The position numbers and the translations under genes were made by a program. 64,000 bases of DNA, taken from positions 197,278 through 261,277 of the forward strand of contig JADJEZ010000007.1 of NCBI GenBank assembly GCA_016708825.1, written 5' to 3'. This document shows positions 44,163-54,745 of this stretch, in pieces; positions within the stretch are counted from its first letter, which is position 1; each line of letters opens with the position of its first letter. Source of the DNA: Betaproteobacteria bacterium (lineage in GTDB: Bacteria; Pseudomonadota; Gammaproteobacteria; Burkholderiales; Usitatibacteraceae). Under the pieces are notes generated by a model. The model made no database searches and was not told where the DNA came from. It worked only from the letters and a program-made list of their open reading frames with translations.

Positions 44163-44389
44163 GGCGCGGCTGGGGGGGTGGGAGAGCGCCATTGTCTCAC
44201 GCGGGCGGCGAGTTCCAGTCGCCGCGAGGCCGGGGAAAACGCCGAATGCGAGGCCCGCATCAATGCGGGACTTAAGAAATCCGCGTTGCCCGCTTCACTT
44301 TTGTAAATTGCTTATGTTAATGTCTATCGCGAAATCGAAACGCGAGGCGGCAGGCGCCGCGCAATCACCTTTCGAACGGAGGCTGGTCA
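44163..44389. other. Intergenic region before the accessory genes
   Basis: Non-coding. The part from 44290 to 44330 is AT-rich (TTTTGTAAATTGCTTATGTT) and is likely to hold the promoter of the TIG and RHS genes, but no well-spaced -35/-10 pair could be chosen. Confidence 0.4.
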
Positions 44390-47300
44390 ATGTCGCGATT
44401 CACGGGTCCCCGCGCGGGGTCATGGTCCCGCCGGGGTGTCCCGGCCGTTCGAAAAGCGGTGTGGCGGGCCGCGGTAACCGCGGCCTTCGTGGCCTTTGGC
44501 CCGGGTGCGGTTCTCGCATCGATGGCCGCGAACAACGTCGTGGAGTACGTGTACGACCTCGCGGGAAACGTCACGCAGATCCGGAGGCAGCCCGTCGCCG
44601 GTATCGCAGTCACGGGCGTGGAGCCGGGCAGTGGGCCCGTCGGGTCGGTAGTGACGATTTACGGCGCCGGATTCAGCGCGGTGCCCGGTGAGAACACCGT
44701 TCAGTTCAACGGCGTAGCAGCGACCGTCGGCGCCGCGGACGCGGGTTCGCTTTCCGTAACGGTTCCTTCCGGTGCGACATCGGGGCATGTCTCGGTCCCC
44801 GTGGGCGCCAGTTCCGCGGTAAGCCCTGCGGCCTTCCAGGTGACCATCCCGGGCGCGCCGACGGTCACCGGTTTCACGCCGGGGATCGGCCCTGCCGGTA
44901 CAGCGGTTTCGGTATCCGGGTCAGGTTTCGATCCGGCACCCGGCGCAACGACGGTCGGGCTCGCGGGGGCCCCGGTCGCAGCCTCGGTCCTCGACGCCAC
45001 GTCGATTTCCTTCACGGTTCCTGCCGGCCGGGGATCGGGCCGGATCAGCGCGACGAACGCGGCGGGAACGGGAGCGAGCAGCCAGGACTTCATCGTTACG
45101 CCGGCCACCTACGCACCTGCGGACATCGCGACCAGCCTGAGGCTTGCTCCCGGGGGCGCTTCCGGAACGCTCGCCATCGGCACGCCGTCGAGTCATGGGG
45201 TGGTGCTCTTCGATGGAACGGCGGATGTCCATTACACGGCCCAGTTCAGCCAGCTCGCGACCAGCCCGACCAATGCGCGCGTCGACTACGTGGTCTACAA
45301 GCCCGACAACACGGTGCTCAAGTCGGGGATCTTCGGCATGGCGTGGGACCGGCCGACGATACATCTGCCCAGGCTCCCGGCATCGGGAACCTATGCGATC
45401 TTCGTGAGTCCGGGTGCGGCAACCCTCTCGACGAGCGCGAGCGTGGCGGCAGACCCCGTTGTCGCGATAGACGGCCCCATGGTCGCGATCGCGCCGCCGG
45501 GCACCTGGCAGTCGGCACGCTCGGTCTTCGCGGTGTCGGCTGCACAGCGGATCGGCATCGGGGTTGGCGGATTCACGCTCACGCCCCACCTTGGCAGCGG
45601 TACGAACTTTCGTGTCTACCAGCCCGATGGAACCCAACTCGGCACAGGGGGCCAGGCCAACTGCTATGCCGCGGCGGCGGGATACAGCGCGCTGGGCAAC
45701 TGCGACGGTGAGCTCGTGGGCGCCGCGGCCGGCACCTACACGATGGTCTCGGAAACCGCTGCGGGAACGCGGGCGAGCTACTCCCTTCAGCTTTCCGCGG
45801 ACGTTGCGGGAACGCTCTCGCCCGACGTTCCGCAGGACGTCGCTATCTCCCGCCTCGGGCAGGACGGCTACTACACATTCACGGCCGCCACGGGCGATAA
45901 CCTGGCGGTAGAGGTATTCGGAGTGGTGCCGGCGTCGGAAGCGAAGCCGTTCAATTTTTCCGTATTCAGGCCCAACGGCACGCCGGCAACCAGCGGCTCC
46001 GCCGCATCGCCCTCCTGGGCGGCCGTGAGCGAACTCGGCACGATCGCTACCGGTGGCACCTACGCGGTTGTCGTCGACCCGTACCTGGGCGCGTACGGAA
46101 ATGCCCGGATCGCACTCCGGCAAGGCGCGATGCTCGGTACCGTTGATCCGCCCGCCGCCTTTGCCACGGCGACGGTCGGGGAATCCGTTCGTTACCGGTT
46201 CGCGGGTTCCATCGGGCAGCGCCTTACGGTCGGAATCGACAGCCTCGCCTACGTCGGGACCAGCAGTTCCACGACAGCCCTCGCCGTGTTCAAGCCGGAC
46301 GGAACTTCCTTCGCCTCGGTGGGGTGCCTTCCCACCAGCGCGGGCGGGCGCTGCAAGATCAACCTGCCGGTCCTCGCCATCGGCGGAACGTACTCGGTGA
46401 GGATCACGCCGCCGGCAGGGGTGCGCGTTTCCGGAAACGTCGCCCTGTCGGACGAGCTCACCGGCACGCTGGTGGCCGGGGTTGGTTCGGCGATCTCCGT
46501 ATCGCGCCCCGGGCAGAACGTCCGGTACAGCTTCTCCGGAACGGCTGGCGAGAGCACGGCGGTCGAACTCTCCCAGCTCTCCACTACGCCCAGCGGCCAA
46601 TACCTCTATATGTACATCTACCGGCCGGACGGTACGCAAGTGACTTACGCGGGCGGCGCTTCCACCGGGGTGTTCGCGAATCTTCCCGCGCTGCCTGTCA
46701 CCTGGACGTACTCCGTGCTGCTCGATGCGGACAAGGGCGTGCCCTTCACCGCGCAGCTCAAGCTGAAACCGGGAACCCGATCGTCGTCGATGGCCCGGTC
46801 GAGACGCTGGGCACGGCTGCCGTCGGCGAAGTGGTGCGCTATGCCTTCTCCGGAACGGCCGGAAGCCGAATCGATTTCGGCATAAACGGATTCGCCTACG
46901 GCACGGCAAGCTCCTCCGCGACAGCGGCAAACATTCTCGGCCCCACGGGATCGAGCGCAGGCTCCACGAGTTGCAGCACCGCGTCGGGCGGGCGCTGCGA
47001 GATCGCCATCGCCAGCCTGCCGTCGACGGGCACGTACGCGATCGTCCTGGCGCCCCCCGCGACGGTGACGATCGCGGGAGGGTCGCTTGCGCTTTCGTCG
47101 CCGCTTGCCGGAAGTCTCAACATCGGAGGTGTGGCGGAGCCCGTGAGCATCACGCGGCCCGGGCAGAGCGCGCGCTACTCGTTTACCGGGACGGCGTCGC
47201 AGCTCCTGCGGCTCAACTGGGCCGGCACGACGATCTCGGGCAGCTCCTGGGTGAGCGTGAGCGTGCTCAAGCCCGACGGATCTTCCCTGGCCAGCAGCTC

Positions 47301-47427
47301 GTACGCCACCGGCGCAACCGGCGGCATGGACCTTCCATCGCTTCCCGCATCCGGTACTTACACCGTGGTCCTGGACCCGCCGAGCGCGTCGTTGACCACG
47401 GCCTCCCTGTCACTCGTGACCCGCTGA
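44390..47427 (+). CDS. Secreted TIG/IPT-domain protein with repeated beta domains, partner of the RHS protein (frameshifted)
   Basis: About 1,012 residues over two frames joined near 46785, where an AAA run seems to lack one A. A signal peptide (AVTAAFVAFGPGAVLA) is followed by VVEYVYDLAGNVTQIRRQPV, an RHS-like YD motif at the mature N-terminus. Residues about 75-240 are two IPT/TIG domains (PGSGPVGSVVTIYGAGFS, PGIGPAGTAVSVSGSGFD). Then come about six repeats of 100 residues with the pattern RYSFTGTA, PDGT, LPxxGTYxVxLDP, resembling pre-peptidase C-terminal domains. Unknown function; probably cell-surface or secreted. Only 6 bases before the RHS gene, so one operon. Confidence 0.75.
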
Positions 47428-47433
47428 CAAGAC

Positions 47434-50400
47434 ATGACAACACTCAACGGAATGGTCCGGCTCTGCCTTGCGTCCTTCGCATTTTTCGCGCTTCCCGCCC
47501 AATCCGCCGTTTGCGCGAGCGGCGGGGGCGGCGCGCATTGCACCAACCCGCAGGTGCTTTCGCCCTGGGAGTTCGGTTCCTGCCGCGAGGCCGGGGACTT
47601 TCTCGGATTGCAGTACCAGTGGTGCATCGTGCTCGGCGGAACCTGGGATCCCTATCACATCCCCAACTACTGCATCAACGGGAGCGGGTCCGTGGACGAA
47701 ACCAACTTCATGTCGCTGGCGACGATTGTCGAGACCAACTTCAACGTCGCCTGCTCCATGAGCGCGTCGAGCACCGGCTATGGGGCGGAGATCGAGTCAG
47801 GCGTCTGCGGATCGGGCGGATCGGTGTACGTGAACGGAATGGTTGCCATCGAACGCGGTACCGCCACCTTTCAGTACCGGACGGCGGCGGCGAACGGAGC
47901 CTGCACCTCGGGGCCGTTCACGGTCCGCTACATCATCGGTCGCAGCCGCAGCATCGGCTGCCCGAAGGGTTACAAGGGGGAATCGCAGCCGAACGGCGAC
48001 CTGAAGTGCTACCTGCCGCCCCCTTGCGACACGTGCCTGGGCAACCCCACGGACGCGGGCAACGGCGCCAAGCGGCAACGTGAGGCCGACTATGAATCCG
48101 CCTCGCCAGGCGGCCTGTCATTTGCCCGGTACTACAACAGCACCGGGTTCTTCACCCAAAGCCCGCGGGAAGCGGTGAACGCGGACTACTGGCGGCATAC
48201 CTACTCGAGCCGCCTCACGCCGTACGTCGCCAACGCACACGTGAAGGCCGCGATACAGCGTGCAGACGGGTTCGTCACCTACTTCCGGCTGGACGGCCGG
48301 GAAGTGAGCAACGTGGACGGCGCCGCCGCCAAAGTGGAGGAGATTTCCGGGCCGAACGGGGCGGCCTGGCGGCACACCACGGCGAGATCGGACGTGGAGG
48401 AGTACGACGCCACGGGGCGCCTGCTCACCGTGCGGACCCGCGAAGGCTTCATCCACACGCTCACCTACGATTCCAGCGACCGGCTTTCGACCGTCACGGA
48501 TGCTTTCGGCCGGGCGATCACCCTCGCCTATTCCGGTGGCGACGACATCTCGACCATGACGGACCCCGCGGGGCGTGTCTACCAGTACGCCTACGACGGC
48601 AAGGGGCGGCTCGCTTCGGTGACCTATCCGGGCTCGCGGACGCGGAGTTATGTCTACGAGGACGCGACGTTTCCCTTCGGCCTGACGGGAATCGTCGACG
48701 AGCGCGAAGCGCGGCTGTCGACCTACACCTACGACAGCCTCGGCCGGGTGGCCTCGAGCGAGCGCGCCGGCCAGGAGAACCGCTTTGCCTTCACCTACTA
48801 CGACTACGGCGCCACGACGATCACGTACGCCACGGACGCATTCGGCGTACAACGCCAGTACGAGTTCCAGAAGATCAACGACACGCTGAAGCTCAAGCGC
48901 GAGCAGGCGGTGGGCGCGCGGTACGCGACTTTCGACGCGAACGGCAATCGGCTATCGAACACCGACAAGGCCGGAAACGTGACGACTTTCGTCCACGATG
49001 CGACGCGCAATCTCGAAACCTCCCGCACGGAGGCTTCCGGCACGAGCATCGCCCGCACGATCGCGACGACCTGGCATCCGGCATTCCGGCTTCCCGCGAC
49101 CATCACCGAACCCTCTGGCGTGGCCGGCGTGAACCTCGTGACGGAATTCACCTATGACGCGTCGGGCAACCTCGTCCGGAAGAAGCTCACGGCGGGGGCG
49201 CTTTCCCGGGAGTGGAACTACACGGTAAATGCCTTCGGCCAGGTGCTCACGATCGACGGGCCGCGAACCGACGCACCCGACGTGACGACCTACACCTACT
49301 TCCCCGGCAACGATGCCTGCGTCGGCTGTCGCGGCCAGATTGCGACCATCACGAACGCCGCGGGGCATGTGACGACGTTCAATGCCTACAACGCCGACGG
49401 CCGTCCGACGCTCGTCACGGACGGCAACGGACTCGCGACCACCTTTACCTACCACGTGCGCGGCTGGCTCGAATCGCGGACAGCGGGCGGCGAGACGACG
49501 AGCTATGCCTACGACGGCACGGGTAACCTCATCCGGGTGACAATGCCGGATGGCTCCTGGATCGCCTATGCCTATGACGACGCGAACGGGCTGGTGGAAG
49601 TCTCGGACCGGCTGGGCAACCGCATCGCCTACGAGCTGGACGTGATGGGCAACCGCGTCGAGGAGAAGACCTACGACCCGCAGGGCGTCTTGCGACGCAA
49701 CCTGTTCAGGCTCTACGATTCCGCCAACCGCCTGCACAAGGAAGTGGGCTCCGCGGGGCAGGTCACCGAGTACCTCTACGACTTGAACTCGAACGTGTCG
49801 ACCGTCAAGGACCCTCTGGTGCGCGCGACCTCGCACCTGTACGACGCGCTCGATCGCCTCACGCGGACCTATGACCCGGCGGGCTCCTACACCTACTTCA
49901 CCTACGACGCGAAGGACCGGCTCGCCACCGTGAAGGACCCGAGGAACCTCACGACGACCTACGCCTACAACGGCCTGGGCGACCTCCTGCAGCAGGTCTC
50001 GCCGGACACGGGGACGACCTCGTTCGCCGCGGACGCTGCCGGGAACACCATCACCCAAACCGACGCCCGGGGCGTCACCACGACGCACGCCTACGATGCG
50101 CTGAACCGCGTGCTCGCCGCCACGGTCGCCGACGGGACAGTGGGCTACGAGTACGACAACGTGGCTACCGGCGGCCCGGGCGCCCGCGGCCGGCTCACGA
50201 AGATCACCGATCCCTCGGGCAGCACCACCTGGGCCTACGACCTGCAGGGCCGGGTGACGGCCAAGACGCAGACTGTGAACGCCACGCCGTCCCCCCGGGT
50301 GCTCGCGACGGCCTACGCGTTCGCGAGCGGGCGGCCGGCCTCGATGACCTACCCGTCCGGCCGGGTCGTCTCCTACGGCTACGACCCGCAGGGGCGCATC

Positions 50401-51812
50401 GCCTCGGTCTCGGTGGACGGGGTGGCCGTTCTCTCGGGGGCGCAGTACGTGCCCTTTGGCGGGGCGACGCGGTGGAGCTGGGGCAACGGGCAGCTCTACG
50501 AGCGGAGCTTCGACCTCGACGGGCGCGTGGCCTCGGTAACACTCGGGCCGGTGGGGGCGATCTACGCCGACCAGAGCCAGAGCTTCGGCTACGACGTGAT
50601 GGGCCGGCTCGCGAGCGCAAATCTCGCGGCCGGGCAGACGCGAGGTTTCACCTACGACGCCAACGGCAACCGCACGAGTGCGACGGTGAACGCGGCCACC
50701 ACCACCTACGCCTACCCGGGCTCGAGCCACCGGCTCTCCGGGCTCAGCGGGGCGACTTCCAGGAGCTTTGCCTACGACGCGGCGGGGAACGTGAGCGCAA
50801 GTGCGGGCATCACCTACACCTACGACGGGCGCGGGCGGCTGAAGCAGGCCGGGGCCACGGCGTACCTGGTCAACGGGCTGGGCCAGCGGGTGAAGCAGGC
50901 GGGGGCGGGGAGCTCTACTTTGCCTACGACGAGGGCGGGCACCTGATCGGGGAGTACGGTGCGGCGGGGGTGGTGCAGGAGACGGTCTGGCTCGCGGACA
51001 CCCCCGTGGCGGTGGTGAGGCCCAACGGGGCGGGTTTTGAGATCTTCTACATCTGGTCGGATCACCTGGACAGCCCGCGGCTGGTGAGCGACACCGCGAA
51101 CCAGGTGCGCTGGGAGTGGGCGCAGGGGGAGCCTTTCGGGGGAAATGCGGCGAATGAGAATCCGGGGGGGTTGGGGAGCTTTGCCTTCAACCTCAGATTC
51201 CCGGGGCAGTACTTCGATCAAGAGACGGGGCTGCATTACAACTACTTCCGCGATTACGACCCCGCGATCGGGAGGTATGTCCAGAGCGATCCGATCGGCC
51301 TGAAGGGAGGGATCAATTCCTATGGGTATGCCTGGGCACGGCCACTTGCGGCGATGGACCTCTATGGGCTCAGCCCCGCGGATGTTCAAGGTGTGTTCGG
51401 CGATGTCGGCAACTCATTTCCTGATCTGCGTCCCGGCAGAGATCAAATTGGCTTTGAACCAATGCAGCCCGGCGATACCGGCGGAACCAAACCGTGGAAT
51501 GGCCAAATTGTTGTCGATCAGTCATGGGCCAACAAGCCATGCTTTACACGGGACGAATATGAGGAACTCTTTTTCACCTTGTTTCACGAGGGGATGCATA
51601 GTAGCGACTCAATCCTCAGGCGCTTCCTGACCCCCAACTCATCGGATGACGAGCATCACGGAAGCATTTTCCGACGAGAATATTTCGAGCGGTATCGCCC
51701 CAACAATACGCCGCAAAAGATGTGGGGAACCCCACGCGACACCCCGGTCGACATTGACCGCCTCTACCGGAAATACCGAGAGAGGACACCGGCATGCTGC
51801 AGGGGGAGCTAA
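47434..51812 (+). CDS. Secreted RHS-repeat protein with HExxH (putative metalloprotease) toxin tip, frameshifted
   Basis: About 1,459 residues. A signal peptide (LASFAFFALPAQSAVC) and a Cys-rich N-terminal domain to about residue 205 come first. The DUF6531-type start (DPGxP-like) GGLSFARYYNS and more than 25 YD repeats follow (LTYDSSDRLSTVTDAFGR, AYDALNRVLAATV). The core ends with FNLRFPGQYFDQETGLHYNY, FRDYDPAIGRYVQSDPIGL. The frame breaks near 50915 in a G run. The tip of about 150 residues after AMDLYGL has FFTLFHEGMHSSDSI, an HExxH zinc-protease motif. The protein probably forms a shell round the tip. No VgrG or Tc partner is visible. Confidence 0.88.
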
Positions 51813-51814
51813 AC

Positions 51815-52186
51815 GTGAAGACCTCTGCCAAGTTGATCTCGATGGCCGCAATCGTGACGCTTGCCGCTGGGGGATGGTTCCTTACAAGCTTGCGTCATGT
51901 GGACACAAAGGCAGAAAAGGCCCGTGTGCAACTTGACATGACCGCCTCTGCCCTTAGTGCTTATGCTCTTCGCCACGGTCGGCTTCCAGACGCTGAACAG
52001 GGACTTGACGCGTTAGTTGCCGAAGGCGATTTCACCTCCGGCGCCTTGATCGATCCGTGGGGTAATCGTATTGACTACAAGTGTGCGGTTGCTGGGTGCT
52101 CCTCTATTGTCCTGACCGTTACGGATATGACGTCCAATAGCGGCGAAGGGAAAAAGAAGATCACCCGCGTTGTCGAGAGTAAGTAG
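51815..52186 (+). CDS. Membrane-anchored GspG-C-like small protein, possible immunity protein of the RHS tip
   Basis: 123 residues. An N-terminal helix (LISMAAIVTLAAGGWFLTSL) anchors it; the rest resembles the C-terminal domain of type II secretion pseudopilins: ASALSAYALRHGRLPDAEQG, LDALVAEGDF, LIDPWGNRIDYKC. It lacks the prepilin cleavage motif. GTG 51815 follows GGGGGAG by 7 bases; ATG 51794 would overlap the RHS end by 19 bases. Its place right after a toxin tip suggests immunity on the periplasmic side. Not a member of a secretion cluster here. Function is inferred. Confidence 0.65.
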   Translation: MKTSAKLISMAAIVTLAAGGWFLTSLRHVDTKAEKARVQLDMTASALSAYALRHGRLPDAEQGLDALVAEGDFTSGALIDPWGNRIDYKCAVAGCSSIVLTVTDMTSNSGEGKKKITRVVESK

Positions 52187-52195
52187 AAGCCGGCA

Positions 52196-52220
52196 CACTA
52201 CAACTACTTCCTAGGCGAGC
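52196..52220 (+). pseudogene. Micro-remnant of an RHS core (HYNYF)
   Basis: CACACTACAACTACTTCCTA at 52195-52214 repeats the start of the core seen at 51234 and then diverges. It marks the first displaced module; no tip is left and the toxin-antitoxin pair starts 80 bases later. Confidence 0.6.
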
Positions 52221-52296
52221 CGAACTTGTGGGGCTCGCCAAGCTCCACATATGGCGCTATAATCAGCTCCTTTATTAGATCTCTTGTTAGCTCTTC

Positions 52297-52548
52297 ATGG
52301 AAACCGTTCTTGCCTCACGCTCCATTAGCATTTCGGATTTCAAGAAGAATCCGTCCAAGGCCGTGAGAGAAGCCGGTCCCCACCCCATCGCGGTTCTTAG
52401 CCACAACCGACCTGCTTTCTACTTGGTCGAGCCCAAGCTCTTTGAGGCGCTAATCGACCACCTCGAAGATGTCGAACTGGCCGAACTTGCTGCGAAGCGA
52501 GTTGCATCGGGAGAGCGAGCCATTCCAGTCGGCCTGGATGACCTCTAG
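52297..52548 (+). CDS. Phd/YefM-type antitoxin
   Basis: 83 residues. SRSISISDFKKNPSKAVREA, PIAVLSHNRPAFYLVEPKLFEAL is the Phd/YefM DNA-binding domain; the C-terminal part (HLEDVELAELAAKRVASGER) would wrap the toxin. A TATAAT at 52257-52262 lies upstream and may serve its promoter. The stop overlaps the RelE gene start region. A decayed copy lies at 57944-58110. Confidence 0.87.
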   Translation: METVLASRSISISDFKKNPSKAVREAGPHPIAVLSHNRPAFYLVEPKLFEALIDHLEDVELAELAAKRVASGERAIPVGLDDL

Positions 52549-52951
52549 CAGGTCTCGCAACCCGAAGTTGACTGCCGCAAACCCTGCGGCGGGGAATGCC
52601 ACGCGTCGCTACAGACTTGAGTTTCTGCAATCCGCGCTTCGGGAATGGCGGGCACTCGACGGCTCCGTCAAGAGCATCTTCAAGAAGCATCTTGAGATTA
52701 GGCTCAAGACTCCGCATTTCGCGGGCTCCGAACTCCGCGGCTCATTGGCCGGCTGCTATAAGATCAAGCTACGAGCACAGGGTTATCGCCTTGTGTATCA
52801 GGTTCGCGATGAGGTTCTCGTCGTCCTTGTAATCGCCATCGACCGCCGCGACAAGGACAAGGTCTACGAGGCAGCCCTAAACCGGGTTCAGGAACTTGTG
52901 AATGAAGCCGGTCTCGACCAGACGGTCGCCAGCAACAGAAAACGGCGATAG
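52538..52951 (+). CDS. RelE/ParE-family toxin
   Basis: About 137 residues; the RelE fold begins at YRLEFLQSALREWRALDGSV and includes FKKHLEIRLKTPHFAGSELR, CYKIKLRAQGYRLVYQVRDE, VVLVIAIDRRDKDKVYEAAL. It is a ribosome-dependent mRNA interferase or gyrase poison; the first is likelier given the sequence type. The N-terminal 28 residues and the C-terminal NRKRR tail are extensions; an internal start may be used. Overlaps the antitoxin by 11 bases. Confidence 0.87.
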   Translation: MTSSRSRNPKLTAANPAAGNATRRYRLEFLQSALREWRALDGSVKSIFKKHLEIRLKTPHFAGSELRGSLAGCYKIKLRAQGYRLVYQVRDEVLVVLVIAIDRRDKDKVYEAALNRVQELVNEAGLDQTVASNRKRR

Positions 52952-52972
52952 CCTGTTTCTGCCATGTCGGCA

Positions 52973-53268
52973 GATGAACATTACAACTACTTCCGGGATT
53001 ACGACCCCAGCATCGGGCGGTACGTGCAGAGCGATCCCAATCCTGGTTTGAAGGGCGGAAAACACCTATTGGTATGTTCTGGAAACCTTCGTTGTACGAC
53101 CCGACGGGCCTTTTCGGAATGGACACGAATTGTCCGAACTGCAGCGAAAAGTCAAAAGACGACATCAAGAACGAGGTCCAACAAAAATGTAGTGACCTCA
53201 AGAGGATTGGCAACGTGGCCCTGCGCAGCTGCATTGAGAACCGATGCAGGACGGGCCACATCAGCTGA
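52973..53268 (+). pseudogene. Displaced RHS C-terminal module 1 with Cys-rich tip (frameshifted)
   Basis: EHYNYFRDYDPSIGRYVQSD opens the module. Two frame changes between 53050 and 53085 interrupt NTYWYVLENPSLYDPTGLFG, after which the tip runs as GMDTNCPNCSEKSKDDIKNE, VQQKCSDLKRIGNVALRSCI, ENRCRTGHIS and a stop at 53268. Five Cys in about 50 residues. No own start codon or promoter; it could only be expressed after recombination with the full RHS gene. Confidence 0.8.
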
Positions 53269-53499
53269 GGCGAACACCTGGTAACGAACAGAATCCGGCG
53301 CGGCTTCTACTACCGTGGGATAGGGCGGCACGGTGTATTCTCGGTTTGAATACGCGGCCCGGGCCTGAAGGACGCGGGGAACCGTTACGAATGGGCCCAC
53401 TCATGCAACCGGGCGCACGGGCGGTACGGGCGTTCCTCACGATCCTGGTGCTGACAATTCAGGATCCTGTAATCCGAACAAGCCAGTGGGTAGCCCTCT
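53269..53499. other. Spacer between RHS modules
   Basis: No gene recognised. Short open stretches on both strands show no family sequence. It may be the eroded immunity gene of module 1. Confidence 0.4.
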
Positions 53500-53706
53500 A
53501 TGAGAAGAACCCTCATGGTGGTGTTGCTGGCGATATCGCTTTCCCCATTGGTGGCGCTGGGTTGCGACTGTGCATCCAAATTGAATGACACTACGGCCGA
53601 TGTCGTGTTCGAAGGTACTGCCGAGAGAGCGATTCGATGGAACCAGGTCGGCGCCCCGGATGTGCAAGCGTTCGTTCGCCACGGTTTCATTCAAGCGTCG
53701 TATTGA
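53500..53706 (+). CDS. Small exported Cys-containing protein, probably truncated
   Basis: 68 residues. Signal peptide RRTLMVVLLAISLSPLVALG, then CDCASKLNDTTADVVFEGTA. The start resembles exported proteins with a CxC motif followed by ADVVFEGT. The frame ends at 53706, but the neighbouring frame goes on with VVLKAETIFVDTGWAI, so a frame break near 53680 is likely. Between RHS modules 1 and 2, so it could be an immunity protein. Function unknown. Confidence 0.5.
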   Translation: MRRTLMVVLLAISLSPLVALGCDCASKLNDTTADVVFEGTAERAIRWNQVGAPDVQAFVRHGFIQASY

Positions 53707-53831
53707 AGGCGGAAACCATTTTTGTCGATACAGGATGGGCTATCCGTTTGAGGAAGCGCAACCGCGCAGTTAAATCGGAGTTCCGGCAGCGTAAGACTGC
53801 CACAAGTGAATACGCCGGTCCCGCACCTCCG

Positions 53832-53945
53832 ATTCGGTTTCCGGGCAGTACTTCGATCAGGAGACGGACCCACAACTATTCCGCGATTACGACCCGCATC
53901 GGGCGGTACGCAACCCCGCCAGGCCAAACACCTATTTGGGAGTAC
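53832..53945 (+). pseudogene. Displaced RHS C-terminal module 2, decayed
   Basis: IRFPGQYFDQET is clear at 53832-53868, followed by damaged forms of HYNYFRDYDPxIGRY (CACAACTATTCCGCGATTAC and CGCATCGGGCGGTAC) and of NTYLGVR. At least four small deletions. Confidence 0.72.
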
Positions 53946-54001
53946 GGCGGACTGCCGATAGCCGAGGCCTATGTCCACAGGAGAGGAGGCGCAGGCGAAC
54001 G

Positions 54002-54235
54002 ATGCGTGCAAGAAGCATGAAGAGCTACAAGACGTTGCATGGCGTGTGCGAGCTGATGTGCAGGTCAGTCAGCAAACCCGTCGACTTGGCCTGCACACTG
54101 TTTTGCGTTGAAGCAGACGACAAGGCGACGCGCGGTTGCCTGGAACTGTTCAGGCGATACGAGCGCGGTTGCGACAACGGGTTCCTAAGGTGTCTTGGCG
54201 GAAACGCCAAGCGTCCCGGTCCAACGTTGCCATAG
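54002..54235 (+). CDS. Small Cys-rich protein or RHS tip remnant
   Basis: 77 residues, or 72 from ATG 54017. MKSYKTLHGVCELMCRSVSK, LACTLFCVEADDKATRGCLE, LFRRYERGCDNGFLRCLGGN. Six Cys, some in CxxxC spacing, a pattern shared with the tips of modules 1 and 3. It follows the module 2 core by 60 bases, so it is probably its tip, out of frame. No known family. Confidence 0.45.
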   Translation: MRARSMKSYKTLHGVCELMCRSVSKPVDLACTLFCVEADDKATRGCLELFRRYERGCDNGFLRCLGGNAKRPGPTLP

Positions 54236-54257
54236 AACTCCACACTCGGAGACCGCA

Positions 54258-54717
54258 ATGCTCACAAGGAGCGAGCAGGACATAACCCAGCCGAAAGTTG
54301 CCACTTCCCATTGGCGGACATCGACCATACTTCTCGCCGTGAGCGTGCTTTGCGTGTGCATTGGATTGTTGCAAAGGCCACCGACGGCAACAGACGCAAG
54401 TCAAGGGCTATTTTCGGATTTAGTCCGACTCCTGCCATTTGCGTTGACCGGATTTTTGTCATCGCGACAAAGACGATCTCCGAGATTTAACCTACGATGT
54501 TCCGCTATTCGCTTTGTGGTCGTCATATCACTTGGTTCCAGTTCTGCAAATGGCGTTCATGGCCATTGCGACCATCGCCCTGGTCTTTTACGGAGTCGGG
54601 TCTGTTTCTAAAGGCCAGCTGTCCTCCGCGCCAATTGTCGGTCTCGGCGTACTGTTGCTCATTGCTTCTGCCGTGTTGTTCGTTGTGTTGGATTCAATTG
54701 CGCTGCTCAAGAGCTAG
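54258..54717 (+). CDS. Multi-helix membrane protein, frameshifted, candidate immunity protein
   Basis: The first part (ATG 54258) has HWRTSTILLAVSVLCVCIGL and LVRLLPFALTGFLSSRQRR; the second, in another frame from about 54500, has SSYHLVPVLQMAFMAIATIA, GQLSSAPIVGLGVLLLIASA and ends in LDSIALLKS at 54717. Joined it has about four helices and 150 residues. It lies between module 2 and module 3. Small membrane proteins often give immunity to pore-forming or periplasmic toxins. Not recognised by family. Confidence 0.5.
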
Positions 54718-54745
54718 TCGGCGAGCCGGAAATTGTTTCTCGTCG

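Noticed and set aside
44560..44800. CRISPR or tandem DNA repeats in the TIG gene
   Set aside because: The periodicity is at protein level (beta domains of about 100 residues) with no identical DNA repeats or spacers.
48952..50730. 592-residue minus-strand frame in the RHS gene
   Set aside because: Antisense to the YD repeats, whose regular codon pattern creates open antisense frames.
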